Assembly (NCBI GenBank): GCA_964414585.1
Contig: CAYPXR010000093.1
Span: forward strand, 1-64,000
Source: DATEMU01 sp964414585
GTDB taxonomy: Bacteria; Planctomycetota; Phycisphaerae; UBA1845; UTPLA1
Reading direction: 5' to 3'
DNA: 64,000 nt
Shown here: positions 50,882 through 58,816 of the stretch, one piece after another
Layout of the letters: each line of letters begins with the position of its first letter
How positions within the stretch are numbered: position 1 is the stretch's first letter
The notes under the pieces: generated by a model
Told to the model about the DNA's origin: nothing
The model's input: only the letters and a program-made list of their open reading frames with translations
Database searches by the model: none
Made by a program: the position numbers and the translations under genes

Positions 50882-52432
50882 ATGGCCCGACAGACCATCG
50901 CCATTCTGGACTTCGGCGCGCAGTACGTTCAGCTCATCGCCCGGCGGGTGCGCGAGAACCAGGTCCACTCGCTGATTTTCGCGCCGGACGTGTCGCCGGA
51001 TCAACTCAAGAAGGAGCGCGTCGTCGGCATCATCCTCAGCGGCGGGCCGGCCAGCTCGTACGCGGCGCAAGCGCCCAAACCGAACAGCGGCATCTTTGAA
51101 CTGGGCCTGCCGGTCCTCGGAATCTGCTATGGCATGCAGGTCGCTTGCCAGCAACTAGGGGCGAAGATCGTTGCCGCCGGTCATCGCGAGTTCGGCCGGA
51201 CGAAACTGGAAGTCACCGCCGACGATCCGCTTTTGGCGCATATTCCCAAGGCGACGACCGTCTGGATGTCGCACGGCGATATTGTCAGCGGCTTCGGCGA
51301 AGCCTTCATCACGCTCGCCAAGACGACGAACTGTCCCCATGCGATCGTTCGCCATCGCCAGCGGCCGCTGTGGGGCGTGCAGTTCCACCCCGAAGTGACG
51401 CATACGCCCGAGGGCGGGCAGATCCTCCGCAACTTTCTCTACGACATCTGCAAGGCCGACGGGTCATGGAACGCCGGTTCGATCATCGACCAATCCGTGG
51501 AAAACATCCGCACGAAGGTCCGCCCCGGTTCGCAGGTCATTTGCGGCCTCTCCGGCGGCGTGGACTCGGCGGTGACGGCGGCGCTCGTCCATCGTGCCGT
51601 GCCCGAGCGACTCATCTGCATCTTTGTCGATAACGGCCTATTGAGAGCCAACGAGCGGGATCGCGTCGAGGCGATCTTCCGTGGTCATTTCAAACTGGAG
51701 CTTCGCGTCGCCGACGCCGCCGAACGATTCCTGAAAAGGCTTGCCGGTGTGACCGACCCGCAGGAAAAGCGGATTCGCATCGGCCACGAATTCATCGAGG
51801 TCTTCAAGGAGGAGGCCAAGCGAATCCCCAACGCGCATTATCTTGCGCAGGGCACGCTCTATCCGGACGTGATCGAATCCGGCCATTCCGTCGGCGGGAC
51901 GACCGCCAACATCAAGCTGCATCACAACGTCGGCGGCCTTCCGGCGGAACTCGGCTTTGAATTGATTGAGCCGCTGCGAGACTTGTTCAAGGACGAGGCC
52001 CGCGTCATTGGCGAAGTCCTCGGTCTTCCCGAAGAAATGATCTGGCGGCACCCATTCCCCGGGCCAGGTCTGGCCGTGCGGATCATCGGCGAGGTGACGC
52101 ACGAGCGGTGTAACCTATTGCGTCAGGCCGATCAGATTATCACGGAAGAAATCATCGCGTCTGGTTGGCATCGCAAGGTCGCGCAGGCCTTCGGCGTCCT
52201 GATGCCCGTCTCCAGCGTCGGCGTCATGGGCGACGGCCGGGCCTACGCCGGTCAGCAGGCCATCGCCGTCCGGCTCGTCGAATCGACCGATTTCATGACC
52301 GCCGATTGGGTGCACATCGATCCCGGCATTCTCTCGCGCGTCTCAACTCGAATTACCAACGAAGTGCCCGGCATCAATCGCGTGGTCTACGACATCACCA
52401 GCAAGCCCCCCGGCACGATCGAGTGGGAATGA
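50882..52432 (+). CDS. guaA: GMP synthase (glutamine-hydrolysing)
   Basis: A 516-residue GMP synthetase that converts XMP to GMP with glutamine and ATP. The class I glutamine amidotransferase domain (1-200) has the nucleophile Cys82 in GICYGMQ and the HPE motif in QFHPEVTHT. The ATP-pyrophosphatase domain has the P-loop GLSGGVDSAV near 222, and the C-terminal dimerisation domain ends with the typical GIxRVVYDITSKPPGTIEWE. Length and order are normal. The Rrf2 gene follows 3 nt after the stop. Confidence 0.98.
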   Translation: MARQTIAILDFGAQYVQLIARRVRENQVHSLIFAPDVSPDQLKKERVVGIILSGGPASSYAAQAPKPNSGIFELGLPVLGICYGMQVACQQLGAKIVAAGHREFGRTKLEVTADDPLLAHIPKATTVWMSHGDIVSGFGEAFITLAKTTNCPHAIVRHRQRPLWGVQFHPEVTHTPEGGQILRNFLYDICKADGSWNAGSIIDQSVENIRTKVRPGSQVICGLSGGVDSAVTAALVHRAVPERLICIFVDNGLLRANERDRVEAIFRGHFKLELRVADAAERFLKRLAGVTDPQEKRIRIGHEFIEVFKEEAKRIPNAHYLAQGTLYPDVIESGHSVGGTTANIKLHHNVGGLPAELGFELIEPLRDLFKDEARVIGEVLGLPEEMIWRHPFPGPGLAVRIIGEVTHERCNLLRQADQIITEEIIASGWHRKVAQAFGVLMPVSSVGVMGDGRAYAGQQAIAVRLVESTDFMTADWVHIDPGILSRVSTRITNEVPGINRVVYDITSKPPGTIEWE

Positions 52433-52435
52433 ATC

Positions 52436-52891
52436 ATGATCTACTCGGCAGGCTGCGAATACGGCATTCTCGCCCTGATGAGCATCGCTCGACAGGCGCC
52501 GGCCGGAAAGTTTCTACTCTTGAAAAAAATCGTTGGAGGCGACGACCTTCCGTCTCAATATGTTGGGAAGATCCTGCAAACGCTCGTGCGGGAGGGGATT
52601 CTGATGTCCGCCAAGGGCCGCGGCGGCGGCTTTGCCCTTCAGCGTCCGCCGGAAAAAACCCTCTTGCGGGAAATTGTTGACGCCATAGACGGACCGCAGC
52701 GGATCAAGCGGTGCATTCTCGGTTTTTCTCCCTGCGAGAGCTCGCAGCCCTGCCCCCAACACGACGACTGGATGCAGGTCCGCGAGCAGATCGAACGCCT
52801 GCTGGACCGCACGACGCTGGCCGATCTGGTCCGGGCTCAAAATCACAAACTCGCCCGTGCCGGTCGGTCCTTGCCGCGCCGCAAGCGATGA
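52436..52891 (+). CDS. Rrf2-family transcriptional regulator
   Basis: A 151-residue regulator. The winged helix (residues 3-80) begins YSAGCEYGILALMSIAR; the LPSQYVGKILQTLVREGILMSAKGRGGGFAL segment is the recognition helix and wing. Cys93, Cys100 and Cys106 (KRCILGFSPCESSQPC) form the three-cysteine pattern that binds a [2Fe-2S] or [4Fe-4S] cluster in IscR, NsrR and RsrR. It probably senses iron-sulphur status, NO or redox. Its place between guaA and gltX suggests cotranscription but not the target. Confidence 0.92.
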   Translation: MIYSAGCEYGILALMSIARQAPAGKFLLLKKIVGGDDLPSQYVGKILQTLVREGILMSAKGRGGGFALQRPPEKTLLREIVDAIDGPQRIKRCILGFSPCESSQPCPQHDDWMQVREQIERLLDRTTLADLVRAQNHKLARAGRSLPRRKR

Positions 52892-52939
52892 TTGTTCGCC
52901 GCGCTTGAAGAACGGCGATTCCCCGAGCATCATGCCCGC

Positions 52940-54601
52940 ATGACCGGCGAAAAAGTCATCCGAGCGCGCTTCGCCCCGTCGCCGACCGGCTATCTGCACG
53001 TCGGTGGGGCGAGGACGGCGCTGTTCAATTGGCTCTTCTGCCGGCGGAATGGCGGCAAGTTCATCCTGCGCATCGAAGACACGGACATCCTCCGCAACAT
53101 CGAGGGCGCGGAGCAAAAACTGATCGAGGACCTCCGCTGGCTGAACATCGATTACGACGAAGGACCGGACATCGGCGGGCCGCTCGGGCCGTATCGCCAA
53201 AGCGAGCGGCGCGATCTGTATGACGCCGCGGCGAAAAAGCTGCTCGACTCTGGCGACGCCTACTACGCCTTCGACACGCCCGAGGAACTGGAGGCGATGC
53301 GCCGCGAGGCGACCGCGAAGAAGGAATCCTTCAAATATCCCCGGCCCGATCCGCTGCCAACCGAGGCCGACGCCGGGCGCGCCCGGAAGGAAGGCCGTCC
53401 CGTCGTCGTCCGCTTCAAGACGCCCAACGAACCGATCACCGTCCGCGACGAAATCCTCGGCGACGTCACCTTCGGGGCCGGGGAGATCGAAGACCTCGTC
53501 ATCGTGAAATCCAACGGCTGGCCGACCTATCACTTCGCCGTGGTCGTGGACGACGCGGGCATGCAGATCACCCACGTCCTTCGCGCACAGGAGCACCTGA
53601 TGAACACGCCCAAGCACGTGTTCATGCAACGGGCCCTCGGCTACGCGCCGCCGCGCTACGCGCACCTGCCGCTCGTCTTCAACATCGACGGTACGAAGAT
53701 GTCCAAACGCGACAAGCACAAGGTGGTGCGGACCGCCGCGAAGAATCTCATCAAGCAGAACAAATGGACGGCCGACGATGTCGCCCGCATCGCGGAGTGC
53801 AAGGAGGCATCCGCCAAGGCCTGGCTCGACAAGGCCGACACCGAGCTGGACATGACGCAGGTGGGGCGGCTCGCGACGTCCGCCGGCGTCGAGATTCCCG
53901 AAATCGACGTTCACGATTTTCGGGTCTCCGGCTACCTGTCCGATGCCTTGGTGAACTTCATAGCGCTAATCGGTTGGTCGCCGAAAGACAACCGAGAGAT
54001 GTTGACTCGTGACGAGATGATCGCCGCTTTCAGTCTGGAGGGCATTAACAAGACGGCAGGCCGCTTCGACCGAGATAAGCTCAAAGCGATGAATAAAGAC
54101 TATGTTGCGAGTAGAAAACCGGAGGAACTGGTGCCGCCATTCGTTGATTGGTCGGTCCTCAATGATTCGGTAATGAAAAACAATTCTTCTGGAATAAATT
54201 CAGCAGTGATCAGTTCTTGTTTTGGGTTCCGCACTTTTCAAGATATCGATGAAAAAGCCGGAGTGCTTTTCAGGCCAGATGACAAAGTGCAATACGACCC
54301 CAAGTCGGTCAAGGACGTGCTTGAGAAGAAGGAGGGGTCCGGCTACGCGATGCTGGAGCGGCTGCTGCCATTGCTCGAGTCGCTGGAGCCGTGGTCCGTG
54401 GAGCGGATCGACGCGCTGGTCAAGGAAATCTGCGAACAAACCGGTGCCAAGACGAACGACGTCGCCCAACCCCTTCGCGTCGCCCTGACCGGTCGGACGA
54501 TCAGCCCGGGGATCGGGGAGACGTTGGCCCTTTTGGGCAAGACCAGGACCGCTAATCGGATTCGTCGGTGTCTGCAACTACGCGCGGGTCTTTCCGATTG
54601 A
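52940..54601 (+). CDS. gltX: Glutamyl-tRNA synthetase
   Basis: A 553-residue class I aminoacyl-tRNA synthetase charging tRNA-Glu. The N-terminus FAPSPTGYLHVGGART holds the HIGH-type signature (HVGG, 20-23), and GTKMSKRDKHK the KMSKS loop. After KMSKS an extra segment of about 50 residues (KHKVVRTAAKNLIKQN...EIDVHDF) precedes the FRVSGYLSDALVNFIALIGW block of the anticodon-binding half. The stretch coding for about residues 335-450 (53950-54290) uses visibly more A/T-ending codons than the rest of the gene. ATG 52940 is preferred over the earlier codon at 52892 by homology. GlnS is also present (58817). Confidence 0.96.
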   Translation: MTGEKVIRARFAPSPTGYLHVGGARTALFNWLFCRRNGGKFILRIEDTDILRNIEGAEQKLIEDLRWLNIDYDEGPDIGGPLGPYRQSERRDLYDAAAKKLLDSGDAYYAFDTPEELEAMRREATAKKESFKYPRPDPLPTEADAGRARKEGRPVVVRFKTPNEPITVRDEILGDVTFGAGEIEDLVIVKSNGWPTYHFAVVVDDAGMQITHVLRAQEHLMNTPKHVFMQRALGYAPPRYAHLPLVFNIDGTKMSKRDKHKVVRTAAKNLIKQNKWTADDVARIAECKEASAKAWLDKADTELDMTQVGRLATSAGVEIPEIDVHDFRVSGYLSDALVNFIALIGWSPKDNREMLTRDEMIAAFSLEGINKTAGRFDRDKLKAMNKDYVASRKPEELVPPFVDWSVLNDSVMKNNSSGINSAVISSCFGFRTFQDIDEKAGVLFRPDDKVQYDPKSVKDVLEKKEGSGYAMLERLLPLLESLEPWSVERIDALVKEICEQTGAKTNDVAQPLRVALTGRTISPGIGETLALLGKTRTANRIRRCLQLRAGLSD

Positions 54602-54607
54602 TATAAT
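54599..54607 (+). promoter_or_regulatory. Extended -10 promoter of the UPF0175 gene
   Basis: TGA-TATAAT (54599-54607), an extended -10 with a perfect hexamer, starts within the last codon of gltX and is followed by GGGGGGAG and ATG 54624. It would drive the antitoxin remnant independently of gltX. Confidence 0.42.
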
Positions 54608-54623
54608 CAGGGGGGAGCGAGCT

Positions 54624-54878
54624 ATGACTCTGACCATTCCCAACGAGATTCTCGAACGATCGGGGTTGACCGAGCGCGAGGTGGTTATCGAGGTTGCCTG
54701 CCGGATGTTTGACGCAGGGAAGCTGACGCAGTTTTTCGCGGCCAAGCTTGCCGGATTGACGCGGGTCGAGTTTGAAGAGGAGTGCTTCGAGCGGAAGATC
54801 CCGCTCTATCGGATTGACGAAAAGTATCTCGATCAAGAATTTGAATCGGCCAAGAATCTCAAGGTCCGTTCGTCTTGA
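54624..54878 (+). CDS. UPF0175-family antitoxin (orphan)
   Basis: An 84-residue UPF0175 protein: LTIPNEILERSGLTEREVVIEVACRMFDAGKLTQFFAAKLAGLTRVEFEE, a short beta strand and helices similar to antitoxins of the RHH/VapB type. UPF0175 genes are usually followed by a DUF3368 PIN-like toxin; here the downstream frame encodes only the first residues of such a toxin (next entry). The antitoxin itself looks complete. Confidence 0.85.
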   Translation: MTLTIPNEILERSGLTEREVVIEVACRMFDAGKLTQFFAAKLAGLTRVEFEEECFERKIPLYRIDEKYLDQEFESAKNLKVRSS

Positions 54879-54994
54879 TTATTGTTGTCAGCGACACATT
54901 TCCAATTCGGGCGCTTGCCCACTTGATTCCGAGGATACAGGACGCTGGCAGTCGCCTACGGCAATGTGGTAGGATGGCCCCAGCAAAGTCGTGA
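54875..54994 (+). pseudogene. Truncated DUF3368 (PIN-like) toxin remnant
   Basis: A frame starting with TTG that overlaps the antitoxin stop (TTGA) encodes IIVVSDTFPIRALAHL, which matches the N-terminus of DUF3368 toxins (the first Asp being the PIN metal ligand). Similarity ends after about 17 residues; the frame then reads into unrelated sequence and stops at 54992-54994. A normal toxin has about 150 residues, so over 85% is missing. Confidence 0.62.
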
Positions 54995-55068
54995 ATGAGG
55001 CTTTTGCTTGCCGGGGACCAGCAGGAACCCGCGAAGTTGGTATTCTCGGTTTTGTGGGAGGCATAACA

Positions 55069-55344
55069 ATGAGGAGACTATTGGCCGGAGTGTTAATCAG
55101 CGTGGGGATGGCTGCCGGATGCCAGGACCGACTGGCCCCAAACGATGCGCTGAGGCGGGCTTGTCCGTATGAGACTGAACAGAGCCTTTCAAGCATACTC
55201 TCCCTCGCCGAAACATACCGGATGTCGGGATGGACCAAACTGGATTACCTCCAAGGCGTGTTTTCTGAGTGTAAGAACACCGCCGACGAGCAATCATGTC
55301 AGGTGTGCGCGGTTGCGATCATCGACCAAGTATTCGGGAAGTAG
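55069..55344 (+). CDS. Small lipoprotein
   Basis: A 91-residue predicted lipoprotein: RRLLAGVLISVGMAAGC with the lipobox at 15-18, then a compact domain with four more cysteines (residues near 31, 67, 75 and 78; CxxC at the end), likely in disulphides. GGAGG lies 9 nt before ATG 55069. The frame opens at 54991 but that start has no support. The function is unknown. Confidence 0.62.
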   Translation: MRRLLAGVLISVGMAAGCQDRLAPNDALRRACPYETEQSLSSILSLAETYRMSGWTKLDYLQGVFSECKNTADEQSCQVCAVAIIDQVFGK

Positions 55345-55401
55345 CCCGAGGTCCGGTCTCTTCCGTAGTCTGGTGAGTCCTCTAAGCATGATTATGTTGC
55401 G

Positions 55402-56034
55402 TCATTCGTATTGACGCAGGAGATGGCGACCGCTCGGGGTTACTGAGTAAAGAAGTGTTACCCCTTCCCACGGGTCATCGTCAAAATCAATGGGTTGGCC
55501 GTCAACTTCCCCTTTGTGGACGGGGAAAGGCTCATCGGCCAGCCAAACATGGGCGCGCTTGCCATCGTGCCGTATAAACTCCAAATCTTCGGCGTCGATA
55601 TCAGAAGGCCATGCGCCGGACTCTTTGACAACGTAACCCAGCGTCGTGAGATCGTGCATCGCTTGTACAGTTATTTCCACCAACCCGGAGGTAGCAGCGA
55701 TGAGCAGGGGAAGCGGAACAGCGGGAGCCGGCATTAGCTGTGCTTCGGAACCAACAAAGTCCTCGATTGCCCCATCGTGCAGGTGGCTCAGGGCTTTTAG
55801 AATTTCGATGTCCGATGCCGTTGGTACAAAATCTGATGATATTCTTGACCAAAGGCGGTTGTTCCATATCCAGTATGCGGGGTATGACAAGACCGCCATA
55901 ACCCCCATAAAAAATAACGGGCTGGGCAATAGCTTTCCAGAAACTTGTAGAATGTTCGCAATAACGCCGGTGAGGCCGCAATACATAGCGATGACTCCTA
56001 CAGTGGTTTTTAACTTTGGGTGTCTGGCGGCCAT
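55402..56034 (-). CDS. Hypothetical membrane protein
   Basis: A 210-residue protein with two hydrophobic segments (about 12-32 and 38-58), then a cytoplasmic alpha/beta region, partly like a winged helix (EITVQAMHDLTTLGYVVKES, ...SVTPSGRHLLRQYE). The last segment with TPSGRHLL is a frequent ending of small MarR-like or tail domains. I do not recognise the family. It faces the lipoprotein gene at 55069 head-on. Confidence 0.65.
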   Translation of the reverse strand: MAARHPKLKTTVGVIAMYCGLTGVIANILQVSGKLLPSPLFFMGVMAVLSYPAYWIWNNRLWSRISSDFVPTASDIEILKALSHLHDGAIEDFVGSEAQLMPAPAVPLPLLIAATSGLVEITVQAMHDLTTLGYVVKESGAWPSDIDAEDLEFIRHDGKRAHVWLADEPFPVHKGEVDGQPIDFDDDPWEGVTLLYSVTPSGRHLLRQYE

Positions 56035-56168
56035 TCCTGCATAATACCGGATGGCTGTTAGGGACGCTTGAAATTAGGACAGTATCGAAATGGCCGTCCC
56101 CCGTAGAGGACCGCCATTCGTTACGCTATAGTGGCTCCATGATTGAGCCTTTCAGGCGGGATTGAGAT

Positions 56169-56840
56169 ATGGGTAAATTTACTGGCACGGCGCTCGTCAT
56201 TTTATTGACCTTCGGCTGTTCATCGCGAGACCAGATGAACATGTTCATGCGGCAGGTCGATGCCGCGCCTCCTGAAAAGCGCCCGCCGAATTGGGAACAC
56301 ACCAAAAAATTAATGCAACGGACCGCCCCGGCCGTCGGGCAAGCGGCCCCGGACTTCAGCCTGGCCGCCGTTGATGGAAAATCATCGCTGACGATGAGCC
56401 GGCACCACGGCGATCGGCCGCTCGTGCTCATCTTCGGCAGCTTCACCTGACCGCCTTTTCGGCGCCAGTCTGGCGCCCTCGAGCAGATGTACCAGACCTA
56501 TCGCGACAAAGCGGCCTTTCTCTTCGTGTACGTCCGCGAGGCCCATCCCAGCGACGAGTGGCAGATGGGCAGCAACGTGAAGGAGGGCGTCGTCTTCGCA
56601 CAGCCGAAGACCGCCGAGGCCCGCCGCGATGTGGCTCGGCAATGTTGCACGAAGCTCTCGTTGACGATGCCGAGCGTCGTCGATGGCATCGACAATCATG
56701 TGGACGATCTTTACGCCGCCTGGCCCGAGCGAATCTTCATCGTCGGCAAGGACGGCCGCATCGCCTACGCCGGCGAGCAGGGACCCTTCGGTTTCGCGCC
56801 AAAGGAGGCGGAGGCCTGGTTAAAAAAGAATACGCGTTGA
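56169..56840 (+). CDS. Deiodinase-like selenoprotein (in-frame TGA read as selenocysteine)
   Basis: A 223-residue protein if TGA 56448-56450 is read as selenocysteine (residue 94). Both halves are in one frame and together match the iodothyronine deiodinase/thioredoxin-fold family: QAAPDFSLAAVDGK, RPLVLIFGSFT-U-PPF (deiodinases have FGSCTUPPF), FLFVYVREAHPSDEW (family xxxYIxEAHxxDxW), then PSVVDGIDNHVDDLYAAWPERIFIV and YAGEQGPFGFAPKEAEAWL. The N-terminus is hydrophobic with a Cys at residue 17, so it is probably exported or a lipoprotein. A SECIS-like hairpin follows at 56461-56477. Relatives reduce carbon-halogen bonds or act as thiol/peroxide oxidoreductases; the bacterial substrate is unknown. 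Alternative: a nonsense mutation. Confidence 0.83.
56461..56477 (+). promoter_or_regulatory. Candidate bacterial SECIS element
   Basis: GGCGCC (56461-56466), loop AGTCT, GGCGCC (56472-56477), 10 nt after the TGA codon. The apical loop keeps a G followed by U (G at 56468, 18 nt after the UGA). E. coli fdhF has its mini-helix 11 nt after UGA with loop AGGUCU. In bacteria the element lies within the coding region, as here; SelB would bind it. Confidence 0.65.
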
Positions 56841-56853
56841 TCGGAGGTGTGCT

Positions 56854-57212
56854 ATGCGACTCCACATTCCCGCGTACATCGTGTTGACGATCGCGGCGGC
56901 CTCGGCATGGGGCCAGTCCTTCAACCTTGCTGTCGGGCCACCCGCAAACCAGCCCTCGTCGAGCAAAGGCGCTGATGCCAGGCCAACCGGCCGTCAAGAG
57001 CTGCGCGAGCAGCGATGAAGAGCCTGGCCACCCGCATTACATCATCGGCGGGGCTTGGCCCGGCCATCGGCCCTTTCGTGAACGCCCTGGTCAATGCCCC
57101 GGCCTACTACACGTCGGAACCGACGTGCCGCATCGATAATGCCGCCATCAACGGCGACATTCAAATCACCAACGCCGATGTCCCCGGCTTCATTGCCTTG
57201 CTCGGGCTTTAG
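56854..57212 (+). pseudogene. Broken secreted dockerin-type gene
   Basis: ATG 56854 (GGAGG at 6 nt) opens a 54-codon frame with a signal peptide (YIVLTIAAASAWGQSFNLAVGPP) that ends in a TGA at 57016-57018. In another frame from 57015 the sequence encodes IGPFVNALVNAPAYYTSEPTC followed by GDIQITNADVPGFIALLG, the usual C-terminal dockerin-like end of planctomycete secreted proteins. The two pieces fit the start and end of one longer gene with the middle lost by deletion and frameshift. The signal-bearing piece may still be translated. Confidence 0.5.
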
Positions 57213-57352
57213 CCTCCGGCCATTTTCCACAATGCGCAGCCCTATTATCATGATTTCACCACGCGGTCTGGAATCCGCCGGAAATCCAATATGGGCGGAT
57301 TTGAATCGATGCCGGTTAGACCTGTCAGATGAAGAAGGATAGAATAATTGTT

Positions 57353-57574
57353 ATGACGCGACTTGAATCCATCTACCACGACGCCTTGGCGCTTCCTAAA
57401 TCGGAGCGTGAGGAGCTCGTGCGCTTGCTTCTCTCGCAACTGCCGGCCACAGAGAACGATGACGCCGGAGTTAGTGATCGGGGTCTCGCGGCGTGGACGG
57501 AATCATCGCAAGGTGAGGATTGGACGGAGTTTTATCCGGCAGAACTCGTTAACGGCCGAAAGGGCAAGCCGTGA
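57353..57574 (+). CDS. Addiction-module antitoxin, TIGR02574-like
   Basis: A 73-residue protein beginning MTRLESIYHDALALPKSEREELVRLLLSQL, the helical start of the 'putative addiction module component' family, with an acidic C-terminus expected to cover the toxin. ATG 57353 is preferred over 57329: a TAGAAT at 57340-57345 lies 7 nt upstream, which would give a leaderless transcript. The toxin GTG overlaps this stop by 4 nt. Confidence 0.72.
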   Translation: MTRLESIYHDALALPKSEREELVRLLLSQLPATENDDAGVSDRGLAAWTESSQGEDWTEFYPAELVNGRKGKP

Positions 57575-57888
57575 CGCGCGGCGAAGTCTGGTGGGCGGAA
57601 TTGGCGGGTGCGGCGGGATTTCGTCCTGTTGTCGTCATTTCGCGCGGGGAAAACCTCGACCGACGAAAGAACATCACGATCGCGGAGATTACCCGCGTGG
57701 TAAGATCATTGCCGAGCGAGGTGCCGCTTTCGATGGCCGAGGGCATGCCCGCCGATTGCGTCATTAACACAGATAACATACACACCATCCCCCGAGAGCG
57801 ATTCCGGCAATACATTTTAGGTTTATCTACTGAACAAGTATTTTCGCTTGAGCGTGCCCTACGCCATTCGCTGGGTTTGGAATGGTGA
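57571..57888 (+). CDS. MazF/PemK-type mRNA-interferase toxin
   Basis: A 105-residue MazF-family endoribonuclease: RGEVWWAEL, then FRPVVVISRGENLDRRKNITIAEIT, and the later ADCVINTDNIHTIPRERF. The Arg of RPVVVIS and the Asn/Asp-Asn of NTDNI are the usual active-site region. It starts with GTG (GTGA overlap with the antitoxin). The pair is complete and may be active; it faces the lipoprotein gene at 57914. Confidence 0.9.
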   Translation: MTRGEVWWAELAGAAGFRPVVVISRGENLDRRKNITIAEITRVVRSLPSEVPLSMAEGMPADCVINTDNIHTIPRERFRQYILGLSTEQVFSLERALRHSLGLEW

Positions 57889-57913
57889 TGGCGCCGAGGC
57901 CACGGACTGACGG

Positions 57914-58741
57914 TTAGAGGCCGGGAGGTTCCGGTGGAATCAGACGACTTCCATCGGGCTGAACGTAATAAAGGAATCCCATGAACCTTCCACCGCCCGG
58001 ACGCGATTTGCTCGAATCAGGCTCTTCAAGATAAATCCGCGCGAAGTGTTGACCGTCTCGACATCGAACGAACAAAATTCGTCTCGTCGACCCCAGCCGA
58101 ACCTCTTTGACGTACCCCTCGGCCGGTGCCTCGAGCATTTGTAAGAACTCCGCATAAGGGCTCGAAGTGGTTTTTGGGATAAAAGGAAAAAGCCCGCCGT
58201 TGCCGCAGGCCACGACGATTACGGCGTGATGATCCGATTCATCAGGACGAATCACGATATCGGCCTTGTCCGGAGTAACCTTTTTGCCGTTCAGGAGGTC
58301 AAAGCCTTTTTCTGCGGCTTTTCCATCGTGAACAAGAACGCCGACCTTCATCTTTAGCACGCCTTTGGGAACGCGTGTCAGTTTGATGATCCCGGGGCCG
58401 CCGTATTTCGAGTCATCGTTTGGAAAATAACCCGGCATGCGTGCCTGAACGCGACTAAACAAACCGAAGAGCCAGAAAAAACAATACCGTCCTTCCGCAT
58501 CGGTGCGAGCATCGTGTTCAACATCGTATGTGCCGTAGAACGGGTAGTAGTAGGTCGTATATAGACAAACAGTCGCCTCCGAGATGGGTCGTGATGTATC
58601 GACGGAAATTATTGTGCCTACTTTTGCGCACCCCGAAATCAAAGTGATCAGCGAATAGGCAGACAACATGGCGAAAGCAAGAGACCGTTCGGAGGCCGGA
58701 TCGGTCCGATTCGAGATCCTACTGGCCGAAAATTGATTCAT
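57914..58741 (-). CDS. Lipoprotein with carboxypeptidase-regulatory-like domain
   Basis: A 275-residue predicted lipoprotein. From ATG 58741 a hydrophobic segment (LAFAMLSAYSLITLISGC) ends in a lipobox-like ISGC around residue 38. A beta-sandwich domain follows: VDTSRPISEATVCLYTT...DAEGRYCF is the pattern of carboxypeptidase-regulatory-like (transthyretin-like) domains. The C-terminal half has an unknown beta-rich fold. The open frame extends to 58828, overlapping glnS, but the shorter start avoids that. It sits between a TA module and glnS. Confidence 0.65.
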   Translation of the reverse strand: MNQFSASRISNRTDPASERSLAFAMLSAYSLITLISGCAKVGTIISVDTSRPISEATVCLYTTYYYPFYGTYDVEHDARTDAEGRYCFFWLFGLFSRVQARMPGYFPNDDSKYGGPGIIKLTRVPKGVLKMKVGVLVHDGKAAEKGFDLLNGKKVTPDKADIVIRPDESDHHAVIVVACGNGGLFPFIPKTTSSPYAEFLQMLEAPAEGYVKEVRLGSTRRILFVRCRDGQHFARIYLEEPDSSKSRPGGGRFMGFLYYVQPDGSRLIPPEPPGL

Positions 58742-58816
58742 CGTGGCTTTGTCCGATTCTCCCATTATAATCCAAATCCCCAATAGCATGACAACGGTGG
58801 CAGGGAATCGACCGAT

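Noticed and set aside
56448..56450. TGA as an ordinary nonsense mutation
   Set aside because: Frame and family similarity continue on both sides, the codon sits at the known Sec site and a SECIS-like hairpin follows; a disabled gene would be expected to show other lesions, and none is seen.
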